Source of the DNA: Rhizophlyctis rosea
Lineage: Eukaryota > Chytridiomycota > Chytridiomycetes > Rhizophlyctidales > Rhizophlyctidaceae
DNA length: 64,000 nucleotides
Direction: 5' to 3'
Assembly (NCBI GenBank): GCA_027596075.1
Contig: JADGJC010000168.1
Coordinates: forward strand, 1 to 64,000
The notes under the pieces are model-generated. The model was not told the DNA's origin and searched no databases. It saw nothing but the letters and a program-made list of their open reading frames with translations. Position 1 is the first letter of the stretch, and each line of letters opens with the position of its first letter. Below are positions 31,801 through 44,131 of the stretch, one piece after another. The position numbers were made by a program, and so were the translations under genes.

Positions 31801-33575
31801 TTGTTCTTCAGTCACTTATACCAAGTAACCATAGGAACCTTCTTTAATCATCGGTTAATTTCAGTCGTCATCGGTCTTGCCGCATTGGTCTCCTTCTTCA
31901 CTCAAGTCTTCTCCTTCGAAGCCGCTGGCGCCAGGCTCACCAAGCGCCTGCGGAGGATGGCCTTCGAGTCCTTGATGCGTCAGGAGGTTGGATTCTTCGA
32001 CGAGGATGGCCACTCCCTTGGTGCACTCACTTCCCGTTTGGCCACTGATGCCGCCGCCGTCTGCGATATGATTACGAAAGTGTGGGGTGACATTGTTCAA
32101 TTGATTGTTACCGCCATTGCTGGTTTGACTATTGGTTTCGTGCATGCTTGGCATTTGACTTTGGTGAGTTAGTTCGGGTGTCGGTTGATACCTTTGCGCC
32201 AGTGTCTAACTTTTCCGTCATTTTGCAGATTATTCTCTTGATGGTTCCCCTCATGGGTCTCGCCGCCTGGTACGAGTCCAGAATCCACCGTGGTTTCGAA
32301 GACAAGACCAAGAAAGCGTACGAAATCTCCGGAGAAGTTGCCGCCGAAGCCATCAAGAACATCCGTACCGTCGCCTCTCTCGCTCAGGAAGGGTACTTCG
32401 AAACCCGTTTCGCCGCCGCTATTGAACACCCGCACCAACTTGCTCGCAGCAAGGCTATTAAGTCGTCTATTGGTCACGGTGCTAACCAAGGGTTGCAAAT
32501 GTACGCCAACGCCGTTGGGTTCGCTGCTGGTATTTGGTTGATCCGTGACCATGGGTTGGAGTTCAAGAACATGTTCATTGTCATTATGGCTATTATGGTT
32601 ACCGCTCAAGGATTGGGTCGGTCGTCTACCTTCACCACTCACTTGACCAAGGGTCGGTTTGCTGCTTTCAACGTAAGTGTTTTGGGAATGCTCATAGTTG
32701 ATCATCTTTTTGAACAAGTCGATCTGACAACTTCGTTCTCTTCCCAGACCTTCGAACTGCTTGACCGTGAGACCAAAATCGACCCCGACGCTGCCGGTTA
32801 CGAGCCCGAGAAATTGGAGGGTGACTTCGAGTTCAAGGACATCGCCTTCACCTACCCCGCGCGTCCCGACCAACCCATCTTCAACGGCGGCTTCAACCTC
32901 AAGGGCAAATCCCGGCAAACCATCGCCCTCGTCGGTCCCTCCGGTTGCGGTAAATCCACCACTATCGGTATGATCCAACGATGGTACGACCCCGTCTCCG
33001 GCACCGTCACCGTCGACGGCAAGAACATCAACGACTACCAACTCAAGAAGGGTCTCCGCGCCCACATGGCGTTGGTTGGTCAAGAACCCGTCCTGTTCGA
33101 CATGACCATTCGGGAGAACATCCTCTGGGGTACGGACCGGACGGACGTAACGGACCAAGAGTTGGAGGAAGTCGCGCGCATGGCCAACATCCACAAATTC
33201 GCCTCAGAGCTTCCCAACGGGTACGACACGCGTGTGGGAGACAAGGGTGGCCAACTCTCTGGTGGGCAAAAACAACGTGTTGCTATCGCTCGTGCGTTGA
33301 TTCGGAGACCCAACCTGTTGCTTTTGGACGAGGCTACTTCGGCTTTGGATTCGGAGAGTGAGAAGCTTGTGCAGGAGGCGTTGGATAGGAGTATTGTTGG
33401 GCGGACGACGATCACTATTGCGCATCGGTTGAGTACTATTCAGAATGCGGATTTGATTGCTGTGGTTAAGGATGGGGTTGTTAAGGAGCAAGGGACGCAT
33501 TTTGAGCTGTTGGAGAAGAATGGGGTGTATACGGAGTTGGTTAAGCAGCAGGATTTGAATGTTCTTAACGGATAG
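28878..33575 (+). CDS. full-size ABCB (MDR/P-glycoprotein-type) transporter
   Basis: A multi-exon gene of about 1,340 residues with the order TMD1-NBD1-TMD2-NBD2. A Pro-rich cytosolic N-terminus (seven prolines near 29,160) precedes TMD1. NBD1 has Walker [10 protein letters not shown], signature L-S-G-G-Q-K-Q-R and Walker B I-L-L-L-D-E. NBD2 has [17 protein letters not shown] and L-L-L-L-D-E; both have H-loops (A-H-R-L-S-T). All catalytic residues are present, so both sites should hydrolyse ATP. The linker after NBD1 is charged (Glu/Lys-rich). Such pumps export lipophilic drugs or lipids, or pheromone in Ste6-like members; the substrate is unknown. Codon choice is strongly C-ending in most exons, which with the TATA box suggests high expression. 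Codons in the last ~250 bases drift to G/T-rich. Confidence 0.93.
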
Positions 33576-34542
33576 AGGGAGAGAGAGGGGGCAAGGGGGA
33601 AGGGGGAGGGGAGGAAGGGGACTTTGTATGTAGTCGATGTGTAGTTTTTTGTGTGATTATTATGATGATTTAGTGTAGGAGAGGGACTTGTATCATTTTC
33701 GTACGGTTGGTAGGTAGGATGAACGTTTTTTGTTGGATGTAACACCTTGTATGTTAGGCTTGTGATATTTTTATTGCGATTTTTGTCTGTAACCTCGATG
33801 TTGTTCGATTGCAACTTGATTGTGTTATGCATCTTTTGCTGTGAGTCGGTGGGTACTGCGAGATTACTGCGCTCGCAACTGCCGAACTGGACCGGCCTGA
33901 AGCTTCACTGGGCTTGAAGTATGTCGTACTTGGTACGAATCGTCGATCTCTCCCCGAGCCAGTGGAGTGTGCACAACTGACACCGGTCAGTTCATTCTAT
34001 CGATGATGCCATCATTGCCACACCAACTCCGGTGGATGCCACGGCCGTCTCTGCTGCGCCACCTGTCAATGCGACCCTGCACCACCCGTCAGCCCCAGAC
34101 TTGTGCGGCCCCGTAAGAGTTGATTCTGTATATACAGGGTGCGGGCAGAATCCCCCGGACTTGTTCTCTCGATTGTTAGAGGCAAAATACCAGAATATCC
34201 TTGCGCTTGCGTCTGCACTTATTGATTTGAGCTGATACTCACATAGTCGTGATTTCCGACCGTCGTCATATTCTCGTCATCTCCAGTCCTGTCCTGCCAA
34301 TCCTGTCTGTGCTGGCTTTCGAGGTTTCACCATTAGGTCCGTATCACTTTTTTTGCGAGTGAAGCACATCCAGGTAGGTCAAACGCGTTTCCGGCATGAT
34401 CCTCTTCACCTGCCTAAGTTGTCTGATTCACGCCTGTCATTCTCATTGCTCATCCACAACTTACCGGTACAGTGTCACCTTCCCCATCAATCGAAACACT
34501 GTATTGACCTGAGACTGAGAATCAGTTAAGGAATTTTGCAGA
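33576..34542. other. 970-bp intergenic region
   Basis: The first 100 bases are a purine-rich 3' flank of the transporter (gaggaagggg runs). The remainder has short frames only. Confidence 0.4.
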
Positions 34543-35768
34543 ATGTCCAGGTACAGATTGTTTGAAAGACAATGGCGTAAGACACACAATAGAGGGCATA
34601 GTCAACTTGCACACCAGCAGGCTGACATACTTCACGTCATCTTCGCCTTCTTTTCGCACCCCTTCCACCTTGTTACCGCCAGTAAAGTCTGTCGGACCTG
34701 GCGGGAGGTCGCTGAGACTCACGCCCTCTGGAAGGACTTTGCGGCGGAAATGGAGCCGCTTTACGGCTGTGAGTACTGGTGTGACGTCGGCGATTTCGAG
34801 ACAGAACAATATGCAATCAAAACAAGCGATCAAGCCAGACAGTTTGCATGGATTGGTTTGACGCTTGCTGCGGCGTCTGCCTATCCGGGGGCTTTCAATA
34901 TAGTCGGACGTTTCGCGTCACCAAAACCAACAGATACGACGACGACCATTTTGACAACTCGTCAATCGACGAGCATCCCAATGGCCATAGCTATGAGGGA
35001 GGGGTGGTGCAGAGGTTCTGCAATGACTGTCATACAGACGTCTTTCATAAGCGAGTGGTTGCAAAAGTACAGCAGCTCATGAAGGATTATGGTTTCAAGG
35101 ACGAAGGTTGGGACTATTTTGCGGGAAATGGGTGGAGCGGGGGAATCAAGGTTGACCGTGTCGATAATGACACCGATATTTTCTACACGGAGTATGCTGA
35201 AGGGTATGAGAAAGAGGACGCGTGCTCTGATATCCTCAGCATCCGCTCCGCTGAAAGGTGGATCAAGGAGAAGGCGCAGGAGCTGGATTATTACAAAGGT
35301 ACCAACAGTGGCAAGCTATTGCAAGTTCTTTGATTTCACTCCTGTGCTCATGATTACTATGCATTCAGACAGTGTCAAATTCAAAGACTACCTCAAGAAG
35401 TTGCGCAAAAAGCTGCAGCTCTCTATTCTGCAAAGGTTGCCTCGAGACTTCAAGAAAGCCGACGAGTATCTATCAATGATAGAACAGGAGGACATTGCCG
35501 ACCCTGATTTGCTGAAGGTCAATCATTACCGCGAGCCTTTTTTTTTCAAGCCGACAAAGCCTGAATCATTTCTTTCTTCATACAGGAGACCAAACTCAAA
35601 AAATTCCTATATAAACTTTCGAAAACAAACTTTGAAGAGCTTGAACCACCGGAAGTGGACGAGTACAATCTCCGCGGCCGCGCGAAAACTATGATCAGGG
35701 TCATCAGGAAGACTTTAATGCTGAAGGAGAAAGCGCATCGGGACAAGGGGCAAGATCAAGAGCAGTAG
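34543..35768 (+). CDS. F-box protein
   Basis: Four exons (34543-34768, 34843-35298, 35369-35517, 35586-35768) join in frame to 337 residues. An F-box lies at about residues 22-70: the D-I-L-H-V-I-F-A-F-F core, then V-C-R-T-W-R-E-V-A and A-L-W-K-D-F. It would bind Skp1 and make the protein an SCF substrate receptor. The rest is polar with a short Cys-rich spot (A-C-C-G-V-C) and a basic C-terminal helical part. I see no WD40 or LRR repeats, so the substrate side is unknown. Intron 1 is needed: without it the frame changes near 34,840, although a longer unspliced frame exists. Confidence 0.75.
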
Positions 35769-36344
35769 CAGTCATGTTGGAATGCAGTGATAGCAATGTC
35801 AGACGTGACTGATGATGATAGGTTAACAGGATAGAGCATAGAGTTTTGATAGGATAGTTTAGTACGATAAATCATCGGATGAAGAGGAGAAGGCGGATGT
35901 GAAATGCTGGCAAAGAACCTACAGCCGGGGTACAATATAGAAGAACTTGCAAAGGGGCAGATGCTGAATATAGTGGTGTCACGGATTCATCATCGCTACA
36001 CATACATCATCGCACTCACAAGCCTACGCCAGGACTGCGATTTGATACTTTTGCATCCCAAAAACTACCAACGTAGATAAATATATTACGGGTGGGATCC
36101 AACTATTTGACATAAAACTGCAACTTTCTCTCGATGCGCCCATGGAAATGGTGGAACAAGAGGAAGACACCGCGCGGGCAGGGCGCAAGAAGGGCGATTG
36201 GGGAAAAGAGAGGAGAAGGTTGACACTGGTACTGTTGTCCGGAAAGACCTATGTACGTCAACGCCACTGGGAGCTCACGACAAATTCCACTGACGGCTCA
36301 ACGTCAACATCCAAACCCATAGACTTAGCCTGTCACATGAGAGT
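35769..36344. other. 576-bp convergent intergenic region
   Basis: Lies between the 3' ends of the F-box gene (+) and the orphan gene (-). A 70-codon frame at 36142-36354 has no support. Confidence 0.4.
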
Positions 36345-37690
36345 TCATGAATGAGCGGATGGTTTAAGGTGATAGAAAACAGTTGCATCAAATAAATTCA
36401 CCGACTGATGTGTTGACTCTTCCTCAATCGCATCCACGTCAGGAAGGCTTGGATCCTCGGGTATGACCCTGCGAGTGGTGGAGGAATCCGGCTATGTTGG
36501 TACACTGCACCATCGTTCGCGTATTGTTCACAACGGAGTTTACTAACCAGTCACCTCTGTCAATGCAGGACACCGACTCCTCGTCATCTGGTCGATCTTC
36601 AGCATACTCATCATCAAAGTATTCGAAGCGTTTCGGGACAAGGAGCTCCTCCCGTTTTTCCTCATCATGGATGGTAGCTTTTGTAACAATGCCGCCATCC
36701 CTCCCAGATGCTCCCCCACCACTCCGATTCTCGCGCATAGAATGTTGGCTGATGGTGAGATGTTGCACACGTAGGAGTTTGTTGAGGATGGACGACCTGC
36801 AGTTGGAGTTGACCCGACCACTGCACTGGCATAGACTTCCCACCGGATCACGCAAGTCCTCACCGCATCCAAAAATGCCCGCGGAAGCCGTCTCTTCACC
36901 GCAGTGAAGCGGACGGCACGCACATGACCGTCGTTGTTCAATTTAGGAACGGGCTCATAACCAATGTAGACCGACCCCTCCTCTTCTGCAATCTCCCAAA
37001 ATCGGTCCGAGTTGCTGACATTTGCCGCCGCGAATGGAATGGGTTTCGACAATGTAATTCCGATTGGGTTGGAATGCGTCTCCCAAGTTGCTATGGAAGG
37101 CATGTCTTGCGACCCCGTCAGCGGGAACTCCTCCCCTTGTCTCGCGCAGATGGCTTGAAGGTGGTGGCCGAGAGTCATGGGGGAGAAAGTGACGACGTGA
37201 AACCTTTTCACATCCTGCTGAGGGGTGTTGACCGTGATTTCGACGCCGAGGGCAAAGCGGGTGCGGGTCCATTCGTCTTCTTGGAGGGGAGCTTCGGATG
37301 TCAGGATCATGGCTTTGATTCGGGGAATGTTGTTGTGGCGGTGGAGGTATAGGATGCGGTTGTTGATTGTAACGAGGCAGTCTGGGAATTGCACAACGAG
37401 GATTGGAGGAAACTTGTCGAGTTCGTCGGCTATGAAAGTGTCCGTGACGGTTGTCATGGCGGTTGTGGTGCCGTTTTTGTTTTTGAGCTCTGTAAAGCTG
37501 TTGATGCACGCTTGGGAAAAGCGGATTGTTGATGGGTCCAATGCGTCAGGAGGCCACGAGCAATTGGGCCGACTAGGGTCTCAATTTGGGACTGTTGGAT
37601 TGTGTCAGCTGGGACAGGTGGATATTCTGCAGGGGGGAGAAGGGCGATGGAAACCGGGCCGGTTGAAGTTTGAACGCGAGAGACTAGCAT
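36345..37690 (-). CDS. orphan protein with acidic C-terminus
   Basis: I do not recognise this gene. An ATG at 37690 opens about 45 good codons; the main body runs to about 36,860. Then a phase-0 intron of only about 38 nt (gtgaggact...atgccag) leads to a block with D-E-E-K-R-E-E-L-L-V-P-K-R. A further intron (gttagtaaac...actcgcag) leads to a last exon rich in Asp/Glu/Ser that ends at 36345. The body is a mix of beta-like and polar segments (V-V-Q-F-P-D-C-L-V-T-I-N-N) with no catalytic motif seen. The join near 37,560 is unclear: either a 47-nt intron (gtggcctcctgac...cccaag) or a single-base frame change is needed. The product would be about 380-400 residues. Confidence 0.5.
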
Positions 37691-38440
37691 TGTGTATGCT
37701 CGGACAGTCAGATATTCTGGGGCAGGGAAAAGGGAAATGGAGCTAAAGACGGAGCAAACGTAGGGTGCCGCTACCGTCGCTTCGAGTAAGGATTTCAGAA
37801 GAAGTGTTTTTCATCAGAAGAAGATTGAGGAAGGTCCTTGTGCAGAGGGCGCAGGTGTTGCTGCGCATCTCTTGCCCATCCCCAACCGACAACAGATCAG
37901 CAATTTGGTACAGTGTACGCTCTGTTTATTTACATGTCACTCTCATCACAAATTTGCCATGGATGACTGGTCACTTTGACTCCGATTAGTAAGATTGGCA
38001 CCCATCATTTCGACAGAGTAAACGGCATGCTTTTGAATATTTGGTTTATGCGTCTTTGGGACCAACGCTGAAATGTCGAGCTGGACCCATCGGCTGAATG
38101 GTCTTATGACTGCGCAAATAGCATCTGTCTGGTGTGCGTGACCACGCTGGTCCTAGTTTGAAGTTCACGGCTTTACAGATAGCCAGTAGCCGCACACAAA
38201 GCGTGAGCCTTCCCCAAGAACTTTTTGTCTTTGATTCACATGTGCATGACTGTACAAATCAAGGGTATGAGGTGATGGTACAGTATCTACAATATGCTTC
38301 GGCCATAACAGCGAAAGGCATCGACGAGGTGGTCTTGGAGGGCCAGGTGGATATGTACAGTTGTTTGTCACCCGCCGCTCTTTCACAGAACAAAGGGACA
38401 ACCTTATTTCTTCTAAAGAAACGCCAAAACGGAAGGTAAG
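37691..38440. other. 750-bp intergenic region
   Basis: Between the starts of the orphan gene and the 3' end of the small secreted peptide gene. A 101-codon frame (38134-38439, plus) partly overlaps the peptide gene's 3' flank and shows no features. Nothing else is visible. Confidence 0.35.
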
Positions 38441-38665
38441 TTAGCATCCCCATTGTCCAGCCTGTCAAATACCAGGGGAGAAGTGTCAACATTAGACGTT
38501 CAAACTTACGTCGGTCTGGTTCTCGTCAGCAGCGACGCCCTTGTCGTGGATGTGGAGCCTGTTTTTGAGGTCCTCGCGGCTGATTTGGTAGAAGGCTTGG
38601 ACGGGTGTGAGGACGAAGAGGAGAGCGAGGAGAAGGGTGGTGAGGGTGACAGGTGTGAGTTTCAT
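38441..38665 (-). CDS. small secreted peptide (58 aa)
   Basis: Two exons (38665-38510 and 38461-38441) encode 58 residues, too short for many gene finders. The first ~24 residues are a textbook signal peptide: M-K-L-T-P, a Leu/Ala/Val core, then V-Q-A as a likely cleavage site. The mature part (about 34 residues) is polar and charged and ends in G-Q-W-G-C, with one cysteine. The intron has good ends (gtaagt...tttgacag). The gene is divergent from the LCCL membrane protein with 229 bp between the ATGs, so the two may share a promoter. No family is recognised. An ER-resident or secreted micro-protein is likely. Confidence 0.6.
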
Positions 38666-38894
38666 CTTTACGATGTTGAAGTTCTTTATATGGGATGTGG
38701 ATGCCTGTGTGAAAGGTACGAAGAAAGAAGGGAGGAGAGGAGAAGGAAGAGGTTGAAGGCAGGGTTGCAGGGTTGGAGTGGCACTTGTGGCTTGGATGAC
38801 GATGCAACGGATAGGTAGTTGATCTGATTATTGATCGCTGACATGACGCTGTGACCAAGACGCCAATCTCCACTTTCTCGCCGACATTCAGCAA

Positions 38895-41076
38895 ATGTCA
38901 ATTGTGAAGGAACACCATGCACCACCACCTATTCCGCATGACGTAGAATCCACTCATACAATGGAAGGGGTGAAAGTGGAGACTCGGCACATTGAGTTGG
39001 TTTCTGTCCAGCCTTCACGTCCAACATCAACAGAGCCTCGACAACGGACAAACTCCCACACGGTTGACGTGACAGATCCTGATGCGGCTTCAGTGCAGCA
39101 ACCAACCGAAGTATCCTCCGACCCACTAACAGGGTCCCACCAGGACCCCACATCACCCTTGTCTCGGTCCCGATCCGTATGGCATTCCCGCTTAACAAAG
39201 CTCGAGACCTTTCTCCGCCTACGTCCTCCAGTTGCAACAACTGTTCAAGACTATCCTCCTACCCTATTCCCCAAACTCACGGCAAAATTGGACGGGCTAA
39301 TACCAAAACGTTGGAGAGGCATTGCACGTGTTGTGTACATTGTGCTATGGCTTGCACTGGCCGTGCTCCTCGTCCGATTGAACACTTACAGCTGCAACGT
39401 GGAGGTCGACGGTGCCCGCCAACCTCCACAACTCATTGGCTGTACCTCCCAATTTTGGTCTTCAACGCCAGGAGATTGCGGACCATTCGGGTTATACTGT
39501 CGTCCATTCACAAACGCCTCATTTTTCTTTCGCTGCCCAGCACAATGCGGACAAGTTTACAATCAGAATATCCGGTGGCTGGGGCTAGATAGGGCAGGAT
39601 ACATGAAGCCTTGGATCGTGGGAAGTGGGCCCTATCGTGGAGACTCATGGATTTGTGGGGCTGGTTTACGGGAGGGGCTTATCAGTGACGGATGGGGAGG
39701 GTGTCTTGAGGTGGAACTCATTGGCAGCGTACCAGTTCTGGGAGCTGACAATACGACGGTGCTTGCGCCATTCACATCCGTGCCGGGGCATGGTATCACA
39801 CCAATGGAGTTTGACTCATGGTTCCCAAAAACCTTCACCGTGCGACAATGCCCGGCCCCTCGACTGTGCACTGATTTTGGATGGGCCATCCTGCCAGTCT
39901 ACGTGGTCATCTTACTCGGCTTCACTTGCCTGATGCATCCAAGAAAGTCAACTTTCGTCCTTACCCTTGTCATATCCTCATTTTGGCTCTCGGCCCTCTT
40001 CAATGCCCCAAAAAGTGACTCCTACCTCTCTGGCACTTTCGCATCATTCATGGCGGTATTAGCTTTCACACACGTCCTGTATACCTTCTTCGTCACCCAC
40101 TCCCTACCCTGGCCCTCCTCTCACCCCATCGATCTGACCATCTTCTACATCCTCCCCTTCATGGTAGCTCTCTACATGGAGTCCTGGTCATCCATATTCT
40201 CCGATTTCTCTTTCACGTCGCGTGCGTTTCAGGAAACACGCACAACGGTCTTATTCGTAGTCATCATCCTTATTGTAGTGTTAGTGGCAGGGTTTCAAAT
40301 GAGAGCGCTGCGACGATATGGTTGGTTGGGACGGTACATTGTAGTGTACGGCATTGTCATCCTAGCATACTTTGTGATTCCGCTGGCATTATCATTATAC
40401 CCGCATCTGCATCATTATATATTTGGCATGGCCCTCGTGCCCGTCACAAAGGTTCGAAGTAGGGCGAGTTGGATGATACAGGGGTTTGGGATGGGTTTGA
40501 TGGTAAGTAGGTGCATGCATTGGTTGTTAGTCCTTTCACTCGCACATCATTGGCATAATGATATGGAATTATTCTTTGTTTCGATAGACTCAAGGATTAT
40601 CAAGATGGGGTCTAGCCTCACCCTTCGACACCGCCCTCCAAAACTCCTTCGGAAACCCCACCGGAACCCCACGCCCAGACTTTTCCTTCAACACCACCCT
40701 CATCCGCCAAAATGCCACCATAACCTGGACATTCCCCGGCCTCAACATCACCTACCCTCCCACTGCCTCCTCATCCTCAACACCAGATATCTCGGATTTA
40801 GGCTACGACGCCTTCTCCCTCGTAGCCAATGATGTAGAAATATACCGAGGTGTCGACCCATGGTTCCAGTTTAACTTCTTGCGAAATGGGCCGGGGAATG
40901 GGACGGTGAAGGCTAATGCGGAGGTTGGGGGGTCGCCACCGGTGGGAGCGGGGAAGGTGCCGTGGTATTTGAGAATTGCACTTGTGAGTGGTGGAGCGAG
41001 TTTGGATTATTCGGATCCGGTGGTGGTTTTTGGGAACGGGACGGTTGTGTTTGGGAATGGGACTGTTTTGGAGTGA
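38895..41076 (+). CDS. LCCL-domain multi-pass membrane protein
   Basis: Two exons (38895-40502, 40588-41076) give 698 residues. A cytosolic Ser/Thr/Pro-rich N-terminus (1-140) is followed by a membrane segment (about 144-161), then a Cys-rich luminal region. The LCCL core at about 214-278 shows C-P-A-Q-C, Y-R-G-D-S-W-I-C-G-A-G and G-G-C-L-E-V. Several membrane helices follow (about 344 to 540), then a C-terminal luminal domain with many N-x-T/S sites (N-G-T repeated near the end). This matches the fungal LCCL-domain membrane protein family. LCCL domains bind lipopolysaccharide-like or lipid ligands in animals; in fungi the role is unknown. A secretory-pathway or plasma-membrane location is expected. 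Confidence 0.82.
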
Positions 41077-42546
41077 TTGGTGTGTTTCGGCTGCGGGTGG
41101 TGATATTGTGTGGGTGGAACGTTCACTGGGGCGTCTACAGAGATGGTAGCTTGGCCAACCACGTTCGGCATCGCCACTCAAATCTGCTCGACGATTTCAA
41201 CCGTTCACTTCATCCATACCGTCACCATTGTACTCTCATGGTCCCCATCCCGTGTCGACGACAATCGGCAAGAGCGAAGGTCAAAGTCAATAAACCAAGA
41301 TTCCCAACATTTTTTCCCACGAATGACTTGGAGGAAGTCACTTTTCGTTGGCTTGCGGCGATTCACTCGGTGAGAAGCAATGTGACAATCCCAAGGTGTA
41401 CGATGACACCAATGCTTGTTGCAGTCTGATAATCGTTTGGGGATTCTGGAGTGGTGGCGGACGGGGCAGGAGTGGCTAATGAAGCCAATCCGTCAATTTC
41501 GGAAGTGGCGTCTCCTAGCAACGGTCGGGTGAAGTGGGGGCAAATTCATTGTTCATAGCTGTATATATCGCACATATGTATTTTCATGTAATGTAGAGGC
41601 TCTGGGTCATTAGACTCTACCGCATGATCTCCGATTGATTCTGACGTTACGGGATCCCTTCTCGTCAAAGGCATACTGATAGTTTGAGTTTGGCAGATAC
41701 CTATGCTCGCGTCTCTTCAAAGGGACTACGTTTGATGTGCGAAATATGCCATCAACTTGCATCCAGTTTAAACTGCTTCGCAGGATGCCGAGCGTCAAGT
41801 AGACTTCATTGAATGACGTCTTATTCATGATATTACATTGCTCAGAACACTTAATGCGAAGCAAAACAGCAAGTTATCATTGTTATTCTACATGGTTGTA
41901 GAGTAACAATGATGGACCGCTTGCTGTTTTGCTTCGCATTCTCGATACACTGATTCGCTAATTTTGGTATACAGAAATGCTCGGCATGCTGTTGGTGCGA
42001 TTACATTCTCAGTCAAGTTACTCTCCTGCTGCTGTTAAATGCGGTACAATATCAACGGATTGATACGTATCAACGATTTCAAAGAGCTCACCATGGCTGG
42101 GGCAGTTGGGATGGAATGCGCCAGCCGCCACCATTTTGGCAAATATCTCGCATGGGCAACCCTCCGATGCCCTGGCACAAAAAACTGTCCATTCAAACGT
42201 GAGGGAGACGGCATGCAGTGCCACCCGCAGCATCTTTGTGCGCCTGGAATTGCTGCATCCTGTTCGTCGGGGTGGTATCTACATTAGCAAATCCTATAAA
42301 AACAATGGGATTGAGGAACGCGAGATTTCTACTTTTCTTTTTGGAAGGACTGTCACCGCCGTGCTTTTGTCGAATCTGACACAAGTCTAATTCGCCTAGC
42401 GCCAATCAGTGTCTCTTTGCAGGCCCTTGCCTTACTGTTTCTCAGTTTCACGGTTGGTGAGCTCTTTCAACGCCCATTCAGAAGCGCTCATTTTCATCAA
42501 TGCTGATGAATTTTCTCTTAATAAGAAAAACACTCTAGCGTCAAAG
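41077..42546. other. 1.5-kb intergenic region with a long hairpin
   Basis: Only short frames are present. The notable object is the 88-base inverted repeat at 41853-41940, listed separately. Confidence 0.4.
41853..41940. repeat. 88-base foldback hairpin
   Basis: The outer arms of 21 bases (aatgcgaagcaaaacagcaa + g and its exact complement) pair perfectly. After an asymmetric interior loop, 17 further pairs form (atcattgttattctaca with tgtagagtaacaatgat, one G-U), closing on a 4-base loop. No clear target-site duplication flanks it and no copy was seen elsewhere in the window. It could be a miniature foldback element, a small-RNA precursor or a replication-linked hairpin. Confidence 0.7.
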
Positions 42547-43483
42547 ATGGTAACTGACACTACGACACCAGCTACGACCATGACGCCTAACTTGCCTACA
42601 CCCAAATGTGCCTCGTGCCCAGTCCGCATAATCAACGGGAACATGTACTGCCGCATCTGTCAAACCTACTATGATTTATTGCCATCCTCCACCACCGAGA
42701 TTACCACCTTGCCTTCCGGCGGCATAACCTATGACGGCGCTTCCGAGTACATGTACACCGTACCAAAGCAGCGATATCGAAAGAACGTGCGCGTAGCTTG
42801 TTGGAGATACTGGTAAAAAAGAGGAATTTGGACAAGAAAGGGAGACCGTTCGTTATGACCTCGTTCGACAATGTGAATGGGGAAAAAATAGATTATAGCT
42901 GCATCTGTGACGAGTTGGGTATGCAGAGCAATACCATCAAGCATAGATCCTTGGCTGGAGTCAATGCCATGCATGACTCTGTTTTTGTGAAGAGAAATAT
43001 TGGCGTGACGTCTTTGCATGTTTTTATGAGAGACAAACTGGACAAGGTAAGCCTCTTTCAATTACAATTGATTGGTTTGCTTTGGACACCTAAGTGAGTT
43101 CCCTGAATGGCATTATTATCGTCAACTTGCGGTCATTTATAACGCATTTGTCCCACTCCCTTTGGTCTTTTAGATGCCGGATAACTACGGCCGCGCTCAC
43201 TACTATCAGTCCCTGCGGGGCGTCACTGCCGAACATACATGTGCGACACTGCACCAACTCTCCGCCGAAATCTTCTACTGCCCCGGATGCTGTGCGTACA
43301 TGCGATGGCCTTCCTTCCCCTCACCAGAGACCGCACCCACCAGCGCCATCAAAATACCTCGCGTCGGACTCTACATTCCCGAACGGCACTTACATGGTCT
43401 GCAGACGATGTGGAAGGGACGTAGAGGCATGGAGTTCGGATGGAATTGGGTTGAAGTGTGTCTATTTCATACCAGTGGTGTGA
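42547..43483 (+). CDS. zinc-ribbon-like orphan protein
   Basis: A spliced gene of unknown family. Exon 1 starts at 42547 and has a paired-cysteine ribbon (C-A-S-C ... C-R-I-C at about residues 19-39). After a junction near 42,790 comes a helical, basic part (K-K-R-N-L-D-K-K-G-R). A clear intron then runs from gtaagcctc (after 43,047) to cttttag (43,173). The next exon ends in F-Y-C-P-G-C. A 52-nt intron (gtgcgtac...cacccaccag) joins this to a second ribbon half, M-V-C-R-R-C-G-R-D-V. The 42,790 junction needs either a 35-nt intron or a single-base frame change. Four Cys pairs suggest two zinc sites. An unspliced frame to 43710 exists but would lose the second Cys pair. Confidence 0.5.
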
Positions 43484-44131
43484 ACGTGGAGGCCCTTTTG
43501 GCAATGGAGGGTGTAACACGGGAGATAGTTGCCGTTCATGCTGCCATGCACTCTATCTATCTATGTGACCCAGAGATGCCTTTTGCTCCTCGATATACTC
43601 TCTGGGTATCCATGAACCCTCAAGCCAATCCCGGAACGACGGCTGGGGCAGTTTCTGCGGCTGCCGTTACCGTACAATTTGTAACTGCCCTGACGTTGGG
43701 GATGCTCTGATGAAAGCACCAGCTGCTGGCAGCATTTGTGCAAACCATCAGGGAACACGTGGGGATGGAAAGAGTTGGATTTGTAGATTAGTTAAGTAGT
43801 AATATATCCAAGTGAAGTGATGAACAGGTTGTAAATGGCGGTTGAGAGAAAGCAAAACCACGCCATTGTATATGCTGGGGTAGACCCAAGTGGAATGGTG
43901 ACAAACGCGGCACGTTCTTCGATGGATGAGTGCAGTTGTTGATCCCCACAGTGCAAGCCAGGGGTACATCAGTAAAACGTAGCGCTCATGATTGGGCAGC
44001 ATCATGCATTCATCCTCCCTTTCCTCTGATTGGACATAAGTTGCTCATCAACCATTCCGATCCACTGCACCTCCATAGGCAACCCATAAGCAATATCGTG
44101 TTATATTGAAGATTTTTCACCACTCAAAAAC
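43484..44131. other. 650-bp intergenic region before tRNA-Trp
   Basis: The frame 43484-43710 could be the 3' UTR of the zinc-ribbon gene or an alternative end. Nothing else is recognised. Confidence 0.35.

Noticed and set aside
32169..33194. 341-codon minus-strand frame opposite the ABC transporter
   Set aside because: Mirror of a strongly biased coding exon with intact Walker and signature motifs on the plus strand.
43174..43710. 178-codon ORF as a separate gene
   Set aside because: Its start coincides with an exon acceptor. Splicing a 52-nt intron inside it restores a second cysteine ribbon, so it is better read as part of the upstream gene.
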